From positions 4,216,001-4,280,000 of the forward strand of contig JAJGBQ010000001.1 of assembly GCA_022457065.1 (NCBI GenBank): a stretch of 64,000 nucleotides of DNA, in the 5' to 3' direction. The position numbers and the translations under genes are program-made. Positions 51,967 to 63,429 of the stretch are shown here, piece after piece. The notes below the pieces were generated by a model. The model was given only the letters and a program-made list of their open reading frames with translations, was not told the DNA's origin and ran no database searches. The stretch's first letter is position 1; each line of letters starts with the position of its first letter. This stretch comes from Curvularia sp. ZM96. Its lineage: Eukaryota; Ascomycota; Dothideomycetes; Pleosporales; Pleosporaceae.

Positions 51967-53361
51967 ATGTCGGGTAAACAGCAAGAAAAGAGCTTTATGG
52001 GCATGCCCGTATGTACACCCACTTCCCGCCAAATCTCACCCGCAGCCCACAATGCCACCGGTCTCCGCGCACTCTCAACCCAATGGCACATCAATTGCAT
52101 CAAGACGCTACGTCCTAGCGAGTCAACGATACATTGAGGTGACATTGGCATCATGATGGATGCTCGCGCTGGCTGGTTGCGTTGGTGGTTGCTGCCCGCT
52201 CTCCTATCTGTAACACTGGCTAACAACAAAATCAGGGTTTCGTGGTGGACTTCTTGAGTACGTCTCACCGACATTGATAAATCCCATCGGGTTTGGATGC
52301 CATTGGCATTTCCAATTCGATTCGGACACTATCAAGAAAATTCTGCGTCAGTTACAGGTACTAACGGCTTATCAGTGGGTGGTGTCTCCGCCGCTGTCTC
52401 GAAGACCGCTGCTGCCCCCATCGAGCGTGTCAAGCTCCTCATCCAGAACCAGGTACGCTTCAGCCCAACGACTCCATCATATCAACCGCTTACACCCCGC
52501 AGGATGAGATGCTCAAGTCCGGTCGTCTTGACCGCAAGTACAACGGTATCGTCGAGTGCTTCAGCCGTACCGCCAAGAACGAGGGTGTCCTCTCCCTCTG
52601 GCGTGGTAACACTGCCAACGTCATCCGTTACTTCCCTACCCAGGCGCTCAACTTCGCTTTCCGCGACACCTACAAGTCCATGTTCGCCTACAAGAAGGAG
52701 CGTGACGGTTACGCCAAGTGGATGGCTGGTAACCTGGCCTCCGGTGGTGTAAGTTCAGACTATTGTCAGCCCCCCTTTCACATGCTAATGACATCAGGCT
52801 GCCGGTGCCACTTCCCTCCTCTTCGTCTACTCCCTCGACTACGCCCGTACCCGTCTTGCCAACGACGCCAAGTCCGCCAAGAAGGGTGGTGAGCGCCAGT
52901 TCAACGGTCTCGTAGACGTCTACAAGAAGACCCTCGCCTCCGATGGTATTGCTGGTCTCTACCGTGGTTTCATGCCCTCCGTTGCTGGTATCGTTGTCTA
53001 CCGTGGTCTGTACTTCGGTATGTACGACTCGATCAAGCCTGTCCTCCTCACCGGTAACCTCGAGGGTAACTTCTTGGCCTCTTTCGCTCTTGGTTGGGCT
53101 GTCACCACTGGTGCCGGTATCGCCTCCTACCCTCTCGACACCATCCGTCGTCGTATGATGATGACCTCTGGTGAGGCCGTCAAGTACAAGGGTACCATGG
53201 ATGCCGCCCGCCAGATCGTCGCCGCTGAGGGTGTTACCTCCCTCTTCAAGGGTGCTGGTGCCAACATCCTCCGTGGTGTTGCTGGTGCCGGTGTCCTGTC
53301 CATCTACGACCAGGCCCAGCTCCTCCTCTTCGGCAAGAAGTTCAAGGGTGGATCTGGTTAA
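51967..53361 (+). CDS. AAC: mitochondrial ADP/ATP carrier
   Basis: Five exons: 51967-52008, 52236-52257, 52376-52452, 52503-52748 and 52798-53361 (316 aa). Introns are 227, 118, 50 and 49 nt; the long first introns in the 5' end are typical of highly expressed fungal genes. Three mitochondrial-carrier repeats are complete (P-I-E-R-V-K-L-L, L-D-Y-A-R-T-R-L, L-D-T-I-R-R-R-M-M-M). The R-R-R-M-M-M signature defines the ADP/ATP carrier. Codon use is strongly biased to C-ending codons (GGT/GCC/CTC/AAG), unlike neighbours, again indicating high expression. It exchanges cytosolic ADP for matrix ATP across the inner membrane. Confidence 0.97.
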
Positions 53362-53755
53362 GCGCCTCTCTTCCCTCCTCGATACCCCAAACCTGCGTTT
53401 ATGTGGCGGAAACAGCTAATTGCGACGTGAGAGCTGGGGATGAGGTGTCCGTGTTGGGGCAGTCGGACGCCCTCTGGGCCGAAGACTGTTCCTGCTGACG
53501 CAAAGCACGACCCCGGAGTGGTAACACACTCTTGTACTTTACAACATTCACACGTCATATCCGGCTTGCATTGCTTTGTCTGTTTTTGACTGTACGTCCT
53601 CTTTTCATCGCTCGGTGCAATGGGGAAAATAGTGGTCAATAGAAAGTTATGGGTTTCTTTGTATAAATACTTGGTTATTTTGCTATGTGATGTTTGCGTG
53701 ATGTGTACACAACTCTGATCGAGGTTGCTCGTCAAGGTACAATCATCGTGTTGGT
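53362..53755. other. intergenic, convergent 3' region
   Basis: 0.39 kb with the 3' ends of the carrier and the low-complexity gene; no gene seen. Confidence 0.55.
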
Positions 53756-54463
53756 TCAGAAGCCACCATTTTTGTTGTTGATTGCCTTCCACACATTCTC
53801 CTCACCCTTCCTCAATGCCTCTCCTGCCTTGCTCAACATCTGCCACGCCTGTGCCCCCACACCCTCTCCCCCGCCTCCACTACCTTGACCTGCTCCGCTC
53901 GATCCCCCAATCCCGCCCCCAGCTGTGTACGGCGCATTATCTGGCGCCTGGACATAGCCGGGAGGATGCTCCAAGCTCGTCCTTGCAGGCTGCGGAACCG
54001 CATTGCCCGAGTCTGCTGTCTGAAATGGCGAAGCAGCAGGACCAAAATTCAATGTCGTCGGACCAGGCTTACTAGCCGTTGTTGCTGTGACGGTTGAGCG
54101 TCCCGCGAGCATCGAGTCTGAGGGCGATGGCTGACTGAATTGCGGTGGCGGTCCGACTTGTCGTGTCTCGGTTGTTATGACTGTTGCGGTAGGACCGGGC
54201 TGTGGGGCTGCTGGTGTTGTGGCGGCATTGTTGTCGGCGGCTGTGGTTGGTGACGGAGCGGTTGGGCGTGCGCCGGGTTGGGGTGCTGGGGGCGAGGAGG
54301 AGGATTGTGTGGTTGTGGCGGGGATCGAGGCGGGTGTCGTGCGGGTTGGTAGTAGGTTGGCAGCGGCGGAGTCTGAAGTCGCGGTTGAGGGTGTGACACC
54401 GTCTGCTTTTGCGGGTGTGACGGGCGCGATGGGGGCGTTTTTGTGGATGGGGATTGGAGGCAT
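53756..54463 (-). CDS. conserved low-complexity fungal hypothetical protein
   Basis: 235 aa from the ATG at 54461-54463; the frame is open for 80 further codons upstream, but those residues look like a non-coding leader. The start M-P-P-I-P-I-H-K-N-A-P-I with K-A-D-G-V-T-P soon after, P-G-Y-V-Q in the last third, and a closing amphipathic helix (W-Q-M-L-S-K-A-G-E-A-L ... E-N-V-W-K-A-I-N) are a pattern I recall in many filamentous fungal proteins of unknown function. The middle is Pro/Ala/Thr/Ser-rich and presumably disordered, with a Gly-rich run before the C-terminal helix. No signal peptide. The C-terminal helix may bind a membrane or partner; that is speculation. Confidence 0.65.
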   Translation of the reverse strand: MPPIPIHKNAPIAPVTPAKADGVTPSTATSDSAAANLLPTRTTPASIPATTTQSSSSPPAPQPGARPTAPSPTTAADNNAATTPAAPQPGPTATVITTETRQVGPPPQFSQPSPSDSMLAGRSTVTATTASKPGPTTLNFGPAASPFQTADSGNAVPQPARTSLEHPPGYVQAPDNAPYTAGGGIGGSSGAGQGSGGGGEGVGAQAWQMLSKAGEALRKGEENVWKAINNKNGGF

Positions 54464-56015
54464 CGTGGAGTCCGAGTAGTACTGTAGCTTTCTTGCTGGT
54501 GCTGAAACTGGAGTTGTGTATGTGGTTGTGAACTCTTGTGCTTTGCTGGATTGTTGAAGAAGCAATTCTGATAAATGCCTATGGTTTCTCCCAAAGAAAT
54601 CAGAAGACACGTTGTAGGAAAGCGATTGCTGCCTTGCACCACATGTTTGCCAGGCACAGCTCTGGGTGGTGGTTACTACTTTGGGCGATGATGTCACTCC
54701 CAAACACGTGAACCAGTGTTCCTGATGACTAGTGTTATACGTGAAACCTTATTTTGGGACGCAACTAAGCTTCTTGGCCGAATGTGTAAGCACACTGCAT
54801 AGATGCTTCGCTTTCTTTTTTCTTCAAAAGCATAGAGATCCTTTCGTACTAGAGCGATCTGCACGAATCTCAACGCGAGGCCGGCGCTTCGGTGCTTTTA
54901 GTCAAACAGGAGGTCAAACATGCCAGAGGCTCCTCATTTGCTTGAACTTTCGGTCTGGGCTCGACGATTGTACCGAACATCTGTTTTCGTGTGTCTCTCA
55001 ACAACCTCTCCGCATTAAAATTGTCTTGCTCATCACGGTACCTTGGTCTGTTGGGGTCGAGGTTCAGAAACACCGCGTACCTTTTAATTATCCCGCAGCA
55101 ACAGCTTGTTCTTGGCGGACTCTGCACCGCGAATCTTTCCTTCACATTAGACATGAAGCCACGGTGAGCTGCTATATGCAATGATTGGAGCAAATACAAT
55201 GTTGGCGGAATAGATTTTTCCGTGTTGCGTATTCTCAGCATATAGACGTTATCTTCCTATGTGACACTGCATACTCCTTGCTACGCAACGGGAAGTCGGC
55301 TTTACACGTTTCCCCCTCCTGCATGTCTGCTCTTGAACGGAGTACAGCAGATTACGTTTTGCTGAAGAGTGCACTGTTCATGTTTTCAAGGGGTGAGAGA
55401 AACCATCGGAGTTCTCACTGGTATTAGATTAGGGTATCGCTCTCGACTCATGTTCTCTATCCACCACCAGGACCACAGTTCGTACAGCAAGGATGCCACG
55501 AGCGCCCAAGAACACCCACGGCACCGGCATGTGGAGAGGTGTTTCAAACGAAACTCCTTTCCAATCTAACATCGTGTGGAGAGGTGGAGCTGTCTACACC
55601 CTCTTGGTTAGGTCGTCGCACTAGAAAGTTCCCCCCGGACGCCGAGAGGAACGTCGACATCTCACGAGGCTTGCCCCTTCTGCAAACCCTGGTAGGGAAA
55701 TAGAGATTGTCCGAAGCTAAGACTCGTAACTTGAACATTTTCGTACTGGGGATTCACTAAGTGGAAGCCAATTGGTGCAATATCGCTTGAAATAGAATGC
55801 TTCCGTAGCTTGGACCTGTAGAAGCTTCACCAAGACTGGGGAATCACTGGGCACAACTGAAGAAGGTGGGCTGGCAGCTCGTATATATAATGCTCGAAAC
55901 GTCTTCCCCAAACACCTGAAAGACACGGCTATTCCATTCTTTTCCTAACCAATAGCCCCAGTGCTTTGCCGTTTCATCTATTTTCATTCCAGGCTCCAGC
56001 AACACATTCATCAAA
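54464..56015. other. intergenic, pectate lyase promoter
   Basis: 1.55 kb with no gene I can support; open frames on both strands (for example 54732-55184, 54870-55241) overlap. A TATA box for the pectate lyase gene is at 55882-55889. Confidence 0.5.
55882..55889 (+). promoter_or_regulatory. TATA box of the pectate lyase gene
   Basis: TATATATA inside GTATATATAA, about 130 bp upstream of the ATG at 56016. Confidence 0.55.
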
Positions 56016-56972
56016 ATGAAATTCTCGGTCCTTTCTCTTGGTCTTATGGCCGTCTCCGCTCTGGCAGCGCCCTCCGGTCTGGCCAAGCGCGCAGCGTCTC
56101 TGGAAGATGTCGCAACCACTGGTTTCGCTACCCAGAACGGAGGTACATCGGGAGGAAAGGGAGGCAAGACGATTAAGGTTGCCACTCTTGCTGACCTTCA
56201 AACCGCCGTCAAGGGCGACGACGCAGCCATTGTCCTCATCACTGGTCCTATCTCTGGAAAAGGAGAAAACATCAAGATTGGCAGCAACAAGTCGGTTATC
56301 GGAAAGGACTCATCCGCCATCCTCACAGACTTCACCCTCACTGCCAAGAAGGTGAAGAATGTCATTATCCGCAACGTCGTCATTCAAAAGGTCGTCGGCG
56401 GTGATGCCATTGCCATTCAACAGGCACAAAACGTCTGGGTTGACCACGTCGATGTCTCTTCGGACCGTGACCACGACAAGGACTACTACGACGGCTTGAT
56501 CGACGTCACCCACGCTGCCGACTTCGTCACTATATCCAACAGCTACCTCCACGACCACTGGAAGTGCTCTCTGGTTGGTCACTCTGACAACAACGGCGCC
56601 GAAGACAAGGGCCACCTTACCGTCACTTACCATTCGAACTATTGGAAGAACATCAACTCTCGCGGTCCCTCAATCCGCTTCGGCACCGGCCACATTTACA
56701 ACAACTACTACGAGAACGTCAGCGACGGCATCAACACCCGCAAGGGCGCTCAGGTCCTCGTTCAGAACAACGTCTGGGTTGGCTCGACAAAGGCGCTGTA
56801 CACGGTCGACGACGGCTCTGCTGTTGCCTCGGGCAATGACTTTGGCAGCAGCAACAACTCTGCGCCTGAGGGTACGTTTAAGAAGGCGCCATATGCGGTT
56901 CCGCAGCTGCTGGCTGCCAAGGATGTTAAGAGTGCGGTTGTTGGGACTGCGGGTGCGACGCTCAAGTTTTAG
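56016..56972 (+). CDS. secreted pectate lyase, polysaccharide lyase family 1
   Basis: Intronless, 318 aa. Residues 1-18 are a signal peptide and K-R at 24-25 (L-A-K-R) is a Kex2-type site. The PL1 right-handed beta-helix motifs are present: V-W-V-D-H-V-D-V-S-S-D, with calcium-binding acids in D-Y-Y-D-G-L-I-D-V-T; the W-K-C-S-L-V-G-H-S-D block; and Y-H-S-N-Y-W-K-N-I-N-S-R-G-P-S-I-R-F-G, which carries the catalytic arginine. It cleaves polygalacturonate in plant middle lamella by beta-elimination. The TATA promoter and signal peptide fit induced secretion during growth on plants. The length is normal for fungal PL1. Confidence 0.95.
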   Translation: MKFSVLSLGLMAVSALAAPSGLAKRAASLEDVATTGFATQNGGTSGGKGGKTIKVATLADLQTAVKGDDAAIVLITGPISGKGENIKIGSNKSVIGKDSSAILTDFTLTAKKVKNVIIRNVVIQKVVGGDAIAIQQAQNVWVDHVDVSSDRDHDKDYYDGLIDVTHAADFVTISNSYLHDHWKCSLVGHSDNNGAEDKGHLTVTYHSNYWKNINSRGPSIRFGTGHIYNNYYENVSDGINTRKGAQVLVQNNVWVGSTKALYTVDDGSAVASGNDFGSSNNSAPEGTFKKAPYAVPQLLAAKDVKSAVVGTAGATLKF

Positions 56973-57887
56973 ATGTGGCATTGGGAGGTTGGAGTGAAGA
57001 AACCTGATCAACGGGATTTGAGGACTTTCGGTTGTACATATTTGAGAAAACAGTGGTATATATCTGGACGTTACAGGTGTTTGATCTGTTCGTCGAATAA
57101 AACATGGCTTCATTGGGTTGACTCTGCTACTTGTGGTTCTTCAGCTTGGCCTCTGGTGTGATGATATGAAGGTGAGGAGATGTGCGGAGGTGGTGCAAGG
57201 CACCAAAGGTCAGTCAAGACAGTCAAGGTAAACATAATTTCTTACGGGTTCAGCATCTTCAGAAGTAGATCATTTCGCTGCTTATCACTACCATTATCTT
57301 GTTTCGCACATTGCTCGATTGCGAATCTCCGTCTCTTTTTCCTTTGTCCAAAACTGGAGATGGGTGCAGATGGAAAGCTCGTCATTCCCAGCGCAAGTAC
57401 AGTTTCTCCCAGGATAAAAGGGCTAGCCGTCGGTCAACAGAAACATTCCATCTATCAATAGTAAAGGTAGAGAAAGAAGAACTAGTTGTACGGAAGTGAT
57501 AAAGTAATGCAATTACGCAATTGCTTTTGTTGCATCAGTCAATTAATGATTTGTGCGCAGTCGTAAGAAAGAGCCCCGAGATTTAGGTAACAGAAGAACA
57601 AATGCCATTGCAAGAGAAGAAAGCGTAGCCAATAGTAAGATACGAAGACTTTTGGTCACAGCAAGATATGGTAATGACGTAGTAAGGTCGTTTGCGTGCG
57701 ATCAGGCATCATATTGGACAAACATGGCGAAAGCAGTGTTTGCACTCGCCGCTCCTCCACCAGTACCACCTCGCCGTACACCATAAATACCACAAAATTC
57801 CGCATCCTGTCACCAACCCTCTCCTCTCAGCGCAAGTTGGCTGGAAGGCACTCGATGTACTACTAAACTACGTACTATCAAATCATG

Positions 57888-57965
57888 GAGTGCTAACAGC
57901 ACGGTGACCATGCAACACGAGTGCCGTGAGCGCCTAGTTCGATTCTAGCTGGGGGGAGAGGGTTA
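57888..57965. repeat. unit A of an imperfect tandem duplication (78 bp)
   Basis: Aligns by eye over its whole length with 58012-58087 at roughly three quarters identity, from GAGTGCTAACAGCA to GAGGGTTA. It contains GTTCGATTC, which is like a tRNA T-loop/B-box. Confidence 0.6.
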
Positions 57966-58011
57966 CAAAATAAATTGTGAGAGCTAACAGCATAGGAGCG
58001 GTGCGAGATAT

Positions 58012-58087
58012 GAGAGCTAATAGCATAGGAGTAATACGATACAAGTGTCGCGAGTGGGTAGTTTGGTTCTAGTGGGGGAAAGGGTTA
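58012..58087. repeat. unit B of an imperfect tandem duplication (76 bp)
   Basis: Counterpart of 57888-57965. A third, short copy of its first 20 bases lies between them at 57978-57998, differing by one base from 58011-58031. Confidence 0.6.
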
Positions 58088-58381
58088 TTCTTTTGCACTT
58101 TTTGATATTTTGAGTTTTTGGCAGTGAAAATAAAAGGGAGTTATTGCATACTAAATATTCTAACAATTATTTACCATGAGCATGATACTTATGTTTTTTG
58201 CTCCTGCAGTGAGCTTCTGTACAAACGGCTTTTTCGCCTATGCTACGCGGAGCATGAAAACTTGTAGTAGCTAAAAGGACAGAGTAAAGTCCATCTCCAT
58301 GTGTCTGCTGACGTCGAGGAAAGAAGAAAAAACCGCCCATCACACTCTGAATGAGAACATAGATCACTGCGCAACGTCGCT

Positions 58382-59435
58382 CTACGTACTCTTCTGCCCC
58401 CACCACAGCTCCGCTTCTTCCGCTTTCCACTGATCGTACTCTCCTGCCGCACGCTCAATGACCGCTTGCTCGGCAGCAGCTTGCCAAGTCTTTGCTAGAT
58501 GGCCGTTGACCAGGTCTTCCTGGAACTTGGCGACGTCGGTGCGGAAGCAGTCGTTTGCTAGGGTAAAAGCTGATGGTCGTGTGCCTTCAGTCTCGCCTGC
58601 GTTGACTCTGGCCAGCAGAGCTTGGTTGGTGGTATCCTGGGGTAACATGGATATCAGAGTACTCTGCTGCTCTTTACTGAGACATGTCCAAGCTGCGCCT
58701 TCGAGAAGCATGTGCTGTTTTATGTTAGTCAATGCGACAGTGATTCAGAATTGTTGGACTTACGTATATGTCTGCTTTCACCAAGCGGCTGCCAGAGTTG
58801 GTGGTAATGAAGACGGGATCGAAAACTTTACCCTGACTCTTTTTGTTTGCGGGAGCTTTGGGAGTGACCTTTTCCTGAACGTCCTCGAAGCGCTCTGGAG
58901 CTTTGCGACTCCGTGAGGGCTGTGACCTAGAAGGTGTCGGGACGGCGGCCGCGCTTTTAGGCGTAGCCTTTTTGCGAGCAGGTTTCTTAGGAGGGGCCGC
59001 CTTCTTTTTTGTTGCTTTGCCATTTGATGTCGCGCTTGCCTTGCTGTTGATTCTCTTTGGGGGTGGCGTGCCGAAGGCAGACGAACTACTGTCGTCTTTT
59101 TCGCGGACCCGCTTTGGACTTCGCTTCTCCATACTCTCGGCATTCATGGAGTTTGGTGATGTTGGATCGTGCTGATGCATTTGCGCCGCCTGTTTCTGAG
59201 CTGGGGAACTAGAAGGAGTCGCTTTGGCTGGTTTCGACTCTGATTGAACAATCCCAGCAGTTGGATCCTGGGTAAGAGCGGTTGCGCTGGCAGGTGAGGG
59301 CTGCTTGGGAGAAGTAGATGGAGGCGATGAAAGGGGAGAAGAGTCTTGTTTTTTGTGCGACATTGTTGCGCCAATTTTCGGCGTTGTAGGCGCTGAGTTG
59401 TTGCTTTCCCGCTGTGAGGGACTCATCGTCTTCAT
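58382..59435 (-). CDS. Asx-homology (DEUBAD-like) domain protein
   Basis: Two exons: 58764-59435 and 58382-58714 (334 aa), joined in phase 0 across a 49-nt GTAAGT intron. The first ~215 residues are low complexity, rich in Ser, Pro, Lys and Ala, with nuclear-localisation-like clusters (K-R-S-P-K-R-V-R, K-K-K-A-A-P-P-K-K-P-A-R-K-K). The last ~115 residues form a helical domain: H-M-L-L-E-G-A-A-W-T-C-L-S-K-E-Q-Q then L-I-S-M-L-P. These are the ASXH/DEUBAD hallmarks; the LLxxxxxxxLSxxQQxxLxxxLP spacing is kept. In animals this domain activates the BAP1-type deubiquitinase and binds chromatin regulators; in fungi such proteins are little studied. Likely nuclear. The start could be any of three close ATGs (59433-59435 chosen). 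Confidence 0.75.
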
Positions 59436-60144
59436 TGTGAAGAGCGTGGCTGGTTGAGGGAGAGATGAAGTAGTCAGTCCTTTTGGAGGTGACCTGTGAT
59501 ATTTCTTAGGACCACGAGTCTTGGCGCAAGGCAGGTTGCAAACGTTCAGTATGATGTTTCCTATTGTTGGTGTCCAAGAGGAAAGCGTTTGCCAAAGGAC
59601 AATCTTGGCACGTGAAGGAGAGAAGCCAGCTTGACGGCGAGAGAAGCACGACGTACCGCACAGGCAACGACATTGTGTCGACGCGTAACTTATTCAAGTC
59701 CCTGGTAGTATTATCTGGTGCAGTTATGGTACACGGACGAGACGTCTGATTATGAGAATAGTAAAGGCAGATGCCAGCTGTCCGGACCGCTATTATAACC
59801 CGCCAAGCACAAGTAAAGGCAAATGAAGGGACAGCGAGACGGCAATTCTACTCATCATATTGATCAACGCGTTGTACTGAGGTTATAGGCCAAGATTTCA
59901 TGTTGGCACATTTAGTATGTGCAATCGCATACCGGGTGCAGTACAGGAAACAAAGGGTCTTGAATGTCCGTGCGCTCTCCCGCGACCTGTCCGCATCGTC
60001 ATCTGTCGCTTTGTGGCTACATCGACGGCGACACGTAGCCTTTCCTTGCATCTGTTTTCCTCACCAAAGCGTAGCTATAGCGCTCCTGGCAGATCGCACG
60101 ACACTCCACAGCCTAGACCTTTGCTTGAAACCCGTGCCGCCAAT
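59436..60144. other. intergenic, divergent promoters
   Basis: 0.7 kb between the ASXH-domain gene and SEC22; overlapping short frames on both strands, nothing supported. Confidence 0.5.
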
Positions 60145-61037
60145 ATGATTAAACACACGATGATATCCCGGCTCGATGGTTGGTGGTTTCTTGGATAGAC
60201 AAAGGCAGAGATCCTGACTGAATTATAGGCCTGATATTGACTGCCTCAGTCGATGATGAGCAGGTACTGCCTCTCCAAAGCCACATGTACCATACGTACC
60301 CAATGCTTACCTTCCCCTAGACGGACGCCGAGTTCAACGAGGTCAAGGGCAAGGTCAAGCTCGTACAGCGCCGCCTGAACCGCAACTCGGAGCCTCAAGC
60401 AAGCATAGAGAGCGGCAGCTACACCTATCAGTATGCGCTCCTTCTGTTCCCTTTCTTTGTCTCGTAAAAGGGGCAGAGCCGGCTCGACTCGTGCTAACGT
60501 CTCTTCACCAGCTACCTCATTGAAGGCGACCTCTGCTTCCTCTGCATATGCGACCGCTCATACCCCCGCAAACTCGCCTTTACGTACCTGTCTGATCTTT
60601 CTCGCGAATTCACCACCACTTACCAGCCCCAACAATACCTCTCCCCAACATGCCGTCCGTATGCCTTTGTCGAGTTCGACACCTTCATCCAGCGCACAAA
60701 GAAGACATACCAAGATTCGAGAGCGACACAAAACTTGGACAAGCTGAACGATGAGCTGAAGGATGTTACAAAGGTCATGACGAAGAATATCGAAGACCTG
60801 CTGTATCGCGGAGATAGCTTGGAGAGGATGGGCGATATTTCGAGTCGGTTACGCGAAGATAGCAGAAAGTACAAGAAGGCAGCTGTGCGCATCAATTGGG
60901 AGCTTCTGCTGAAGCAGGTGAGTGAGAAATACAAGCATAGTATATGTCGACGTTGGGTGGCTAACCACGCATAGTACGGACCTGTTGGTGGGCTTGCTTT
61001 CATCATCATTATCTTCATCTGGTGGAGGTTTTTTTAA
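60145..61037 (+). CDS. SEC22: v-SNARE Sec22 (ER-Golgi)
   Basis: Five exons: 60145-60178, 60229-60263, 60321-60430, 60512-60917 and 60975-61037 (215 aa). Introns are 50, 57, 81 and 57 nt; donors include the weak GTTGGT in intron 1. The N-terminal longin domain runs to about residue 120 (M-I-K-H-T-M-I-S-R, G-D-L-C-F-L-C-I-C-D-R-S-Y-P-R-K-L-A-F, Y-L-x-x-L-S-R-E-F). The SNARE helix spans about 130-190 and has the R-SNARE arginine in the zero layer (N-I-E-D-L-L-Y-R-G-D-S-L-E-R-M). The C-terminal single membrane anchor is G-G-L-A-F-I-I-I-I-F-I-W-W-R. It mediates vesicle fusion between ER and Golgi. The length equals the family norm. Confidence 0.95.
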
Positions 61038-62670
61038 GCCCATACGCTTAGCGATACTATGCTATTAGATTCATGCTCAGTTTGACAACTGTGGGCACTC
61101 TCGGCGTTGGAGGCGCACTACTGTACCAACTTCAAGCGGCGACAGACCTGCAATAATACCCAACTTCAGCCTTGTTGTATAGATTAATAAGAGATGGCCT
61201 GCTTCGACGTGATGACCTCTCGCCAGCTCCCATAAGCGCAAACTCACACGGCCAAATAATTCTTGGGTTTTGATTGGCTGCGAGCATGTTCAAAACTCTC
61301 GCTAATCAGCTAGTCCCCCATCAGTCCCCACACCACACCACCGCACATTTTCGTTTGCAACCTTTTCAATCAACGATTCCGACAGACGAAATTCTCAAAG
61401 AACGCATACGATTACCTTCGGGTACAAACTCAGCAAACATGGACCTTGGATGAGACCAGCATGGATGACGAATACGTCGATACTTGAACGCCCACCACCG
61501 TTCCTCACGGCAGCTTACGGGGAGAAATCACAACAATGTTAAGGAATTGGCCAGTCAGCTAGTGAACAGAACCTCAGGGGCTTCTGCAAAGCTACCACGA
61601 CAATGTTGTCGCCATCGATTATCGCCGTCACGAAAATACTATCCACTCTCATGTCGGAAGTGCCTCCTGTCAGATGTTGTTGGGGTTTCAGAACTCTGAT
61701 ATCAGCGCCGAACACTACTGCATATCTATCTCACCCATAGCAAGCTGGTGCTTTATTCTTAGGCTTCGGACGCGTGTCTTTTCCGTACAGGAAATGCTGC
61801 GTGGTTGGCTCAGGTTTCAGGACACAGGATAGTGCATGACTTCAAGCTGAAGAGCGAAGGACCGATTGGGAAGTCGTAGACATTAACGAGAACACAAGAA
61901 GGGAGGGCCCGCGATCTGCCGGATACGCTATTATGTAGGAGGTGGACAGATTCCCAGGTCACGTACATCCGAGACCGAATTGTTCGTACAAACACGAGCT
62001 TCGCCACTTCGCCACTTCAACGACTACGATGCATTCACGAAGACGCCGACGATCAACTTGTCTAGACCAACCTTCTCAGTCCTATACAACAGCGTACCTT
62101 CTGAACGGGACTCTCGGAGCTCAAACATGCAGCCAGTTTTTTTTAAACCCTGTCGGCAATTGAATGCCTGAGGAGCATGAACCTGGATAAGCAAACGCAA
62201 TTCGATTAGACATCCCAAGGATGCCCTGTACCTTGGCACCCACTAGCTATGCAGCGTGTCTTTCTCCGTATATGCTGATTGGTTTATGTCATCATCCTGA
62301 CAAAGCTAGTAGATTTGTGGAGTCCATACATACGCGCCTACCCAAATAGCATCCAATGCCTCGAATCGACACGCAGACTACTATAGCAGCAAGACATAGC
62401 TAACCACGCCCCCATGCAAAAGCCTACTCAGCAATTCTTTTGCAGAAGGAGATTCGTAGGTCAGCATAGCTTGACGTACGTCTAGGTTCAAACCTAATCC
62501 CCTTAACGGCTATCACGAACTCGGCAGACGGCCCCGGCAAGTTAGTGATCGACGATTCATTTTGCCTCTCGGCGGCATATCCCTCCCCCTCCCCTGGTTG
62601 ACGACCAGCATCTACTGGTACCTCTGATCCACGGCGCATCACAAGACGGCACACCAACGCTCTTTTCCCT
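61038..62670. other. intergenic
   Basis: 1.63 kb. Short frames only (for example 61484-61699, 61942-62163), none with a motif. The promoter of the alpha/beta hydrolase lies at its right end. Confidence 0.45.
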
Positions 62671-63429
62671 ATGTCGAATCAGCCTAAACCGCAAATCGTG
62701 CTCGTGCCCGGGGCGGCACATGGGCCCGAATGCATGGTCCCACTAATGACGAAACTGGATGCCTTGGGCTACACGACGCACTGCCAGCAGATGGCATCTG
62801 TTGGCAATCCCAACCCCCCCGCCGATCTCTCCGAAGACGTTGCGGTCCTGCAGCGTGAAGTCGAAGACGCAATTGGCGAGGGCAACGACGTCGTCGTGAT
62901 AGCGCACAGCTGGGGCGGCATAGTAACCAGCAATGCGCTTCGCGGGCTGGGCAAGACCGAGCGTGAAGCACAGGGCCAAAAGGGCGGAGTCATCCGAATA
63001 GGCTACATGGCTAGTTTCGTGTTGCCAGAGGGCACGAGTCTAGTTAGTAGTCTCAAAGAAGAGCATAACCATCCGCGGGCGTTTGCTGGTGAACCACCAG
63101 TCTTACACGCTGCTGATCCAGAGCTTTTCTACCACGATCTACCCGAGGACGAGAAAAAAAAATGGGCTGCAACGCTCAAAAGTCAGGCTCTAGCATCCTT
63201 CATCACGCCTGCGACCTATGCGGCGTGGAGGCATATCCCCAATTGCTATCTCCTTTGCGAAGACGACAAAACGCTGCCGCCGGTTGCGCAGGAGGCCATG
63301 GTCAAGGCGGCACAGGAGGCGGGTGCGGACTTTCAGGTTACGAGGTTGAAGAGTGGACATAGTCCTTTTTTGAGTAAAGTTGAGGAGACGGTGGAGTGGA
63401 TTAGGGGGGTTGCGGGGGAGAAGGTGTAG
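62671..63429 (+). CDS. alpha/beta hydrolase, small serine-hydrolase type
   Basis: Intronless, 252 aa. It has the alpha/beta-hydrolase core with an oxyanion-type V-P-G-A-A-H-G-P at residues 12-19. The nucleophile elbow is A-H-S-W-G-G (Ser80), the acid is Asp198 or Asp199 in C-E-D-D-K-T-L-P, and the base is His230 in S-G-H-S-P-F-L. The size and the L-V-P-G-A-x-H pattern match the small plant-esterase-like and bacterial AB-hydrolase group common in fungi. No signal peptide, so it is intracellular. Substrate unknown. It is rich in hydrophilic insert residues around 128-160. Confidence 0.85.
   Translation: MSNQPKPQIVLVPGAAHGPECMVPLMTKLDALGYTTHCQQMASVGNPNPPADLSEDVAVLQREVEDAIGEGNDVVVIAHSWGGIVTSNALRGLGKTEREAQGQKGGVIRIGYMASFVLPEGTSLVSSLKEEHNHPRAFAGEPPVLHAADPELFYHDLPEDEKKKWAATLKSQALASFITPATYAAWRHIPNCYLLCEDDKTLPPVAQEAMVKAAQEAGADFQVTRLKSGHSPFLSKVEETVEWIRGVAGEKV

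Larger units (their letters stand above)
56973..58381. other. intergenic with imperfect tandem duplication
   Basis: 1.4 kb. AT-rich from 57500 onward. It contains the duplicated ~77-bp units listed separately and no gene I can support. Confidence 0.5.

Noticed and set aside
57888..57965. Possible tRNA gene based on GTTCGATTC
   Set aside because: The T-arm pairs only four bases and no acceptor or anticodon stem can be formed around it.
62480..62510. Possible tRNA B-box (GGTTCAAAC)
   Set aside because: No cloverleaf can be built on either side; chance match.
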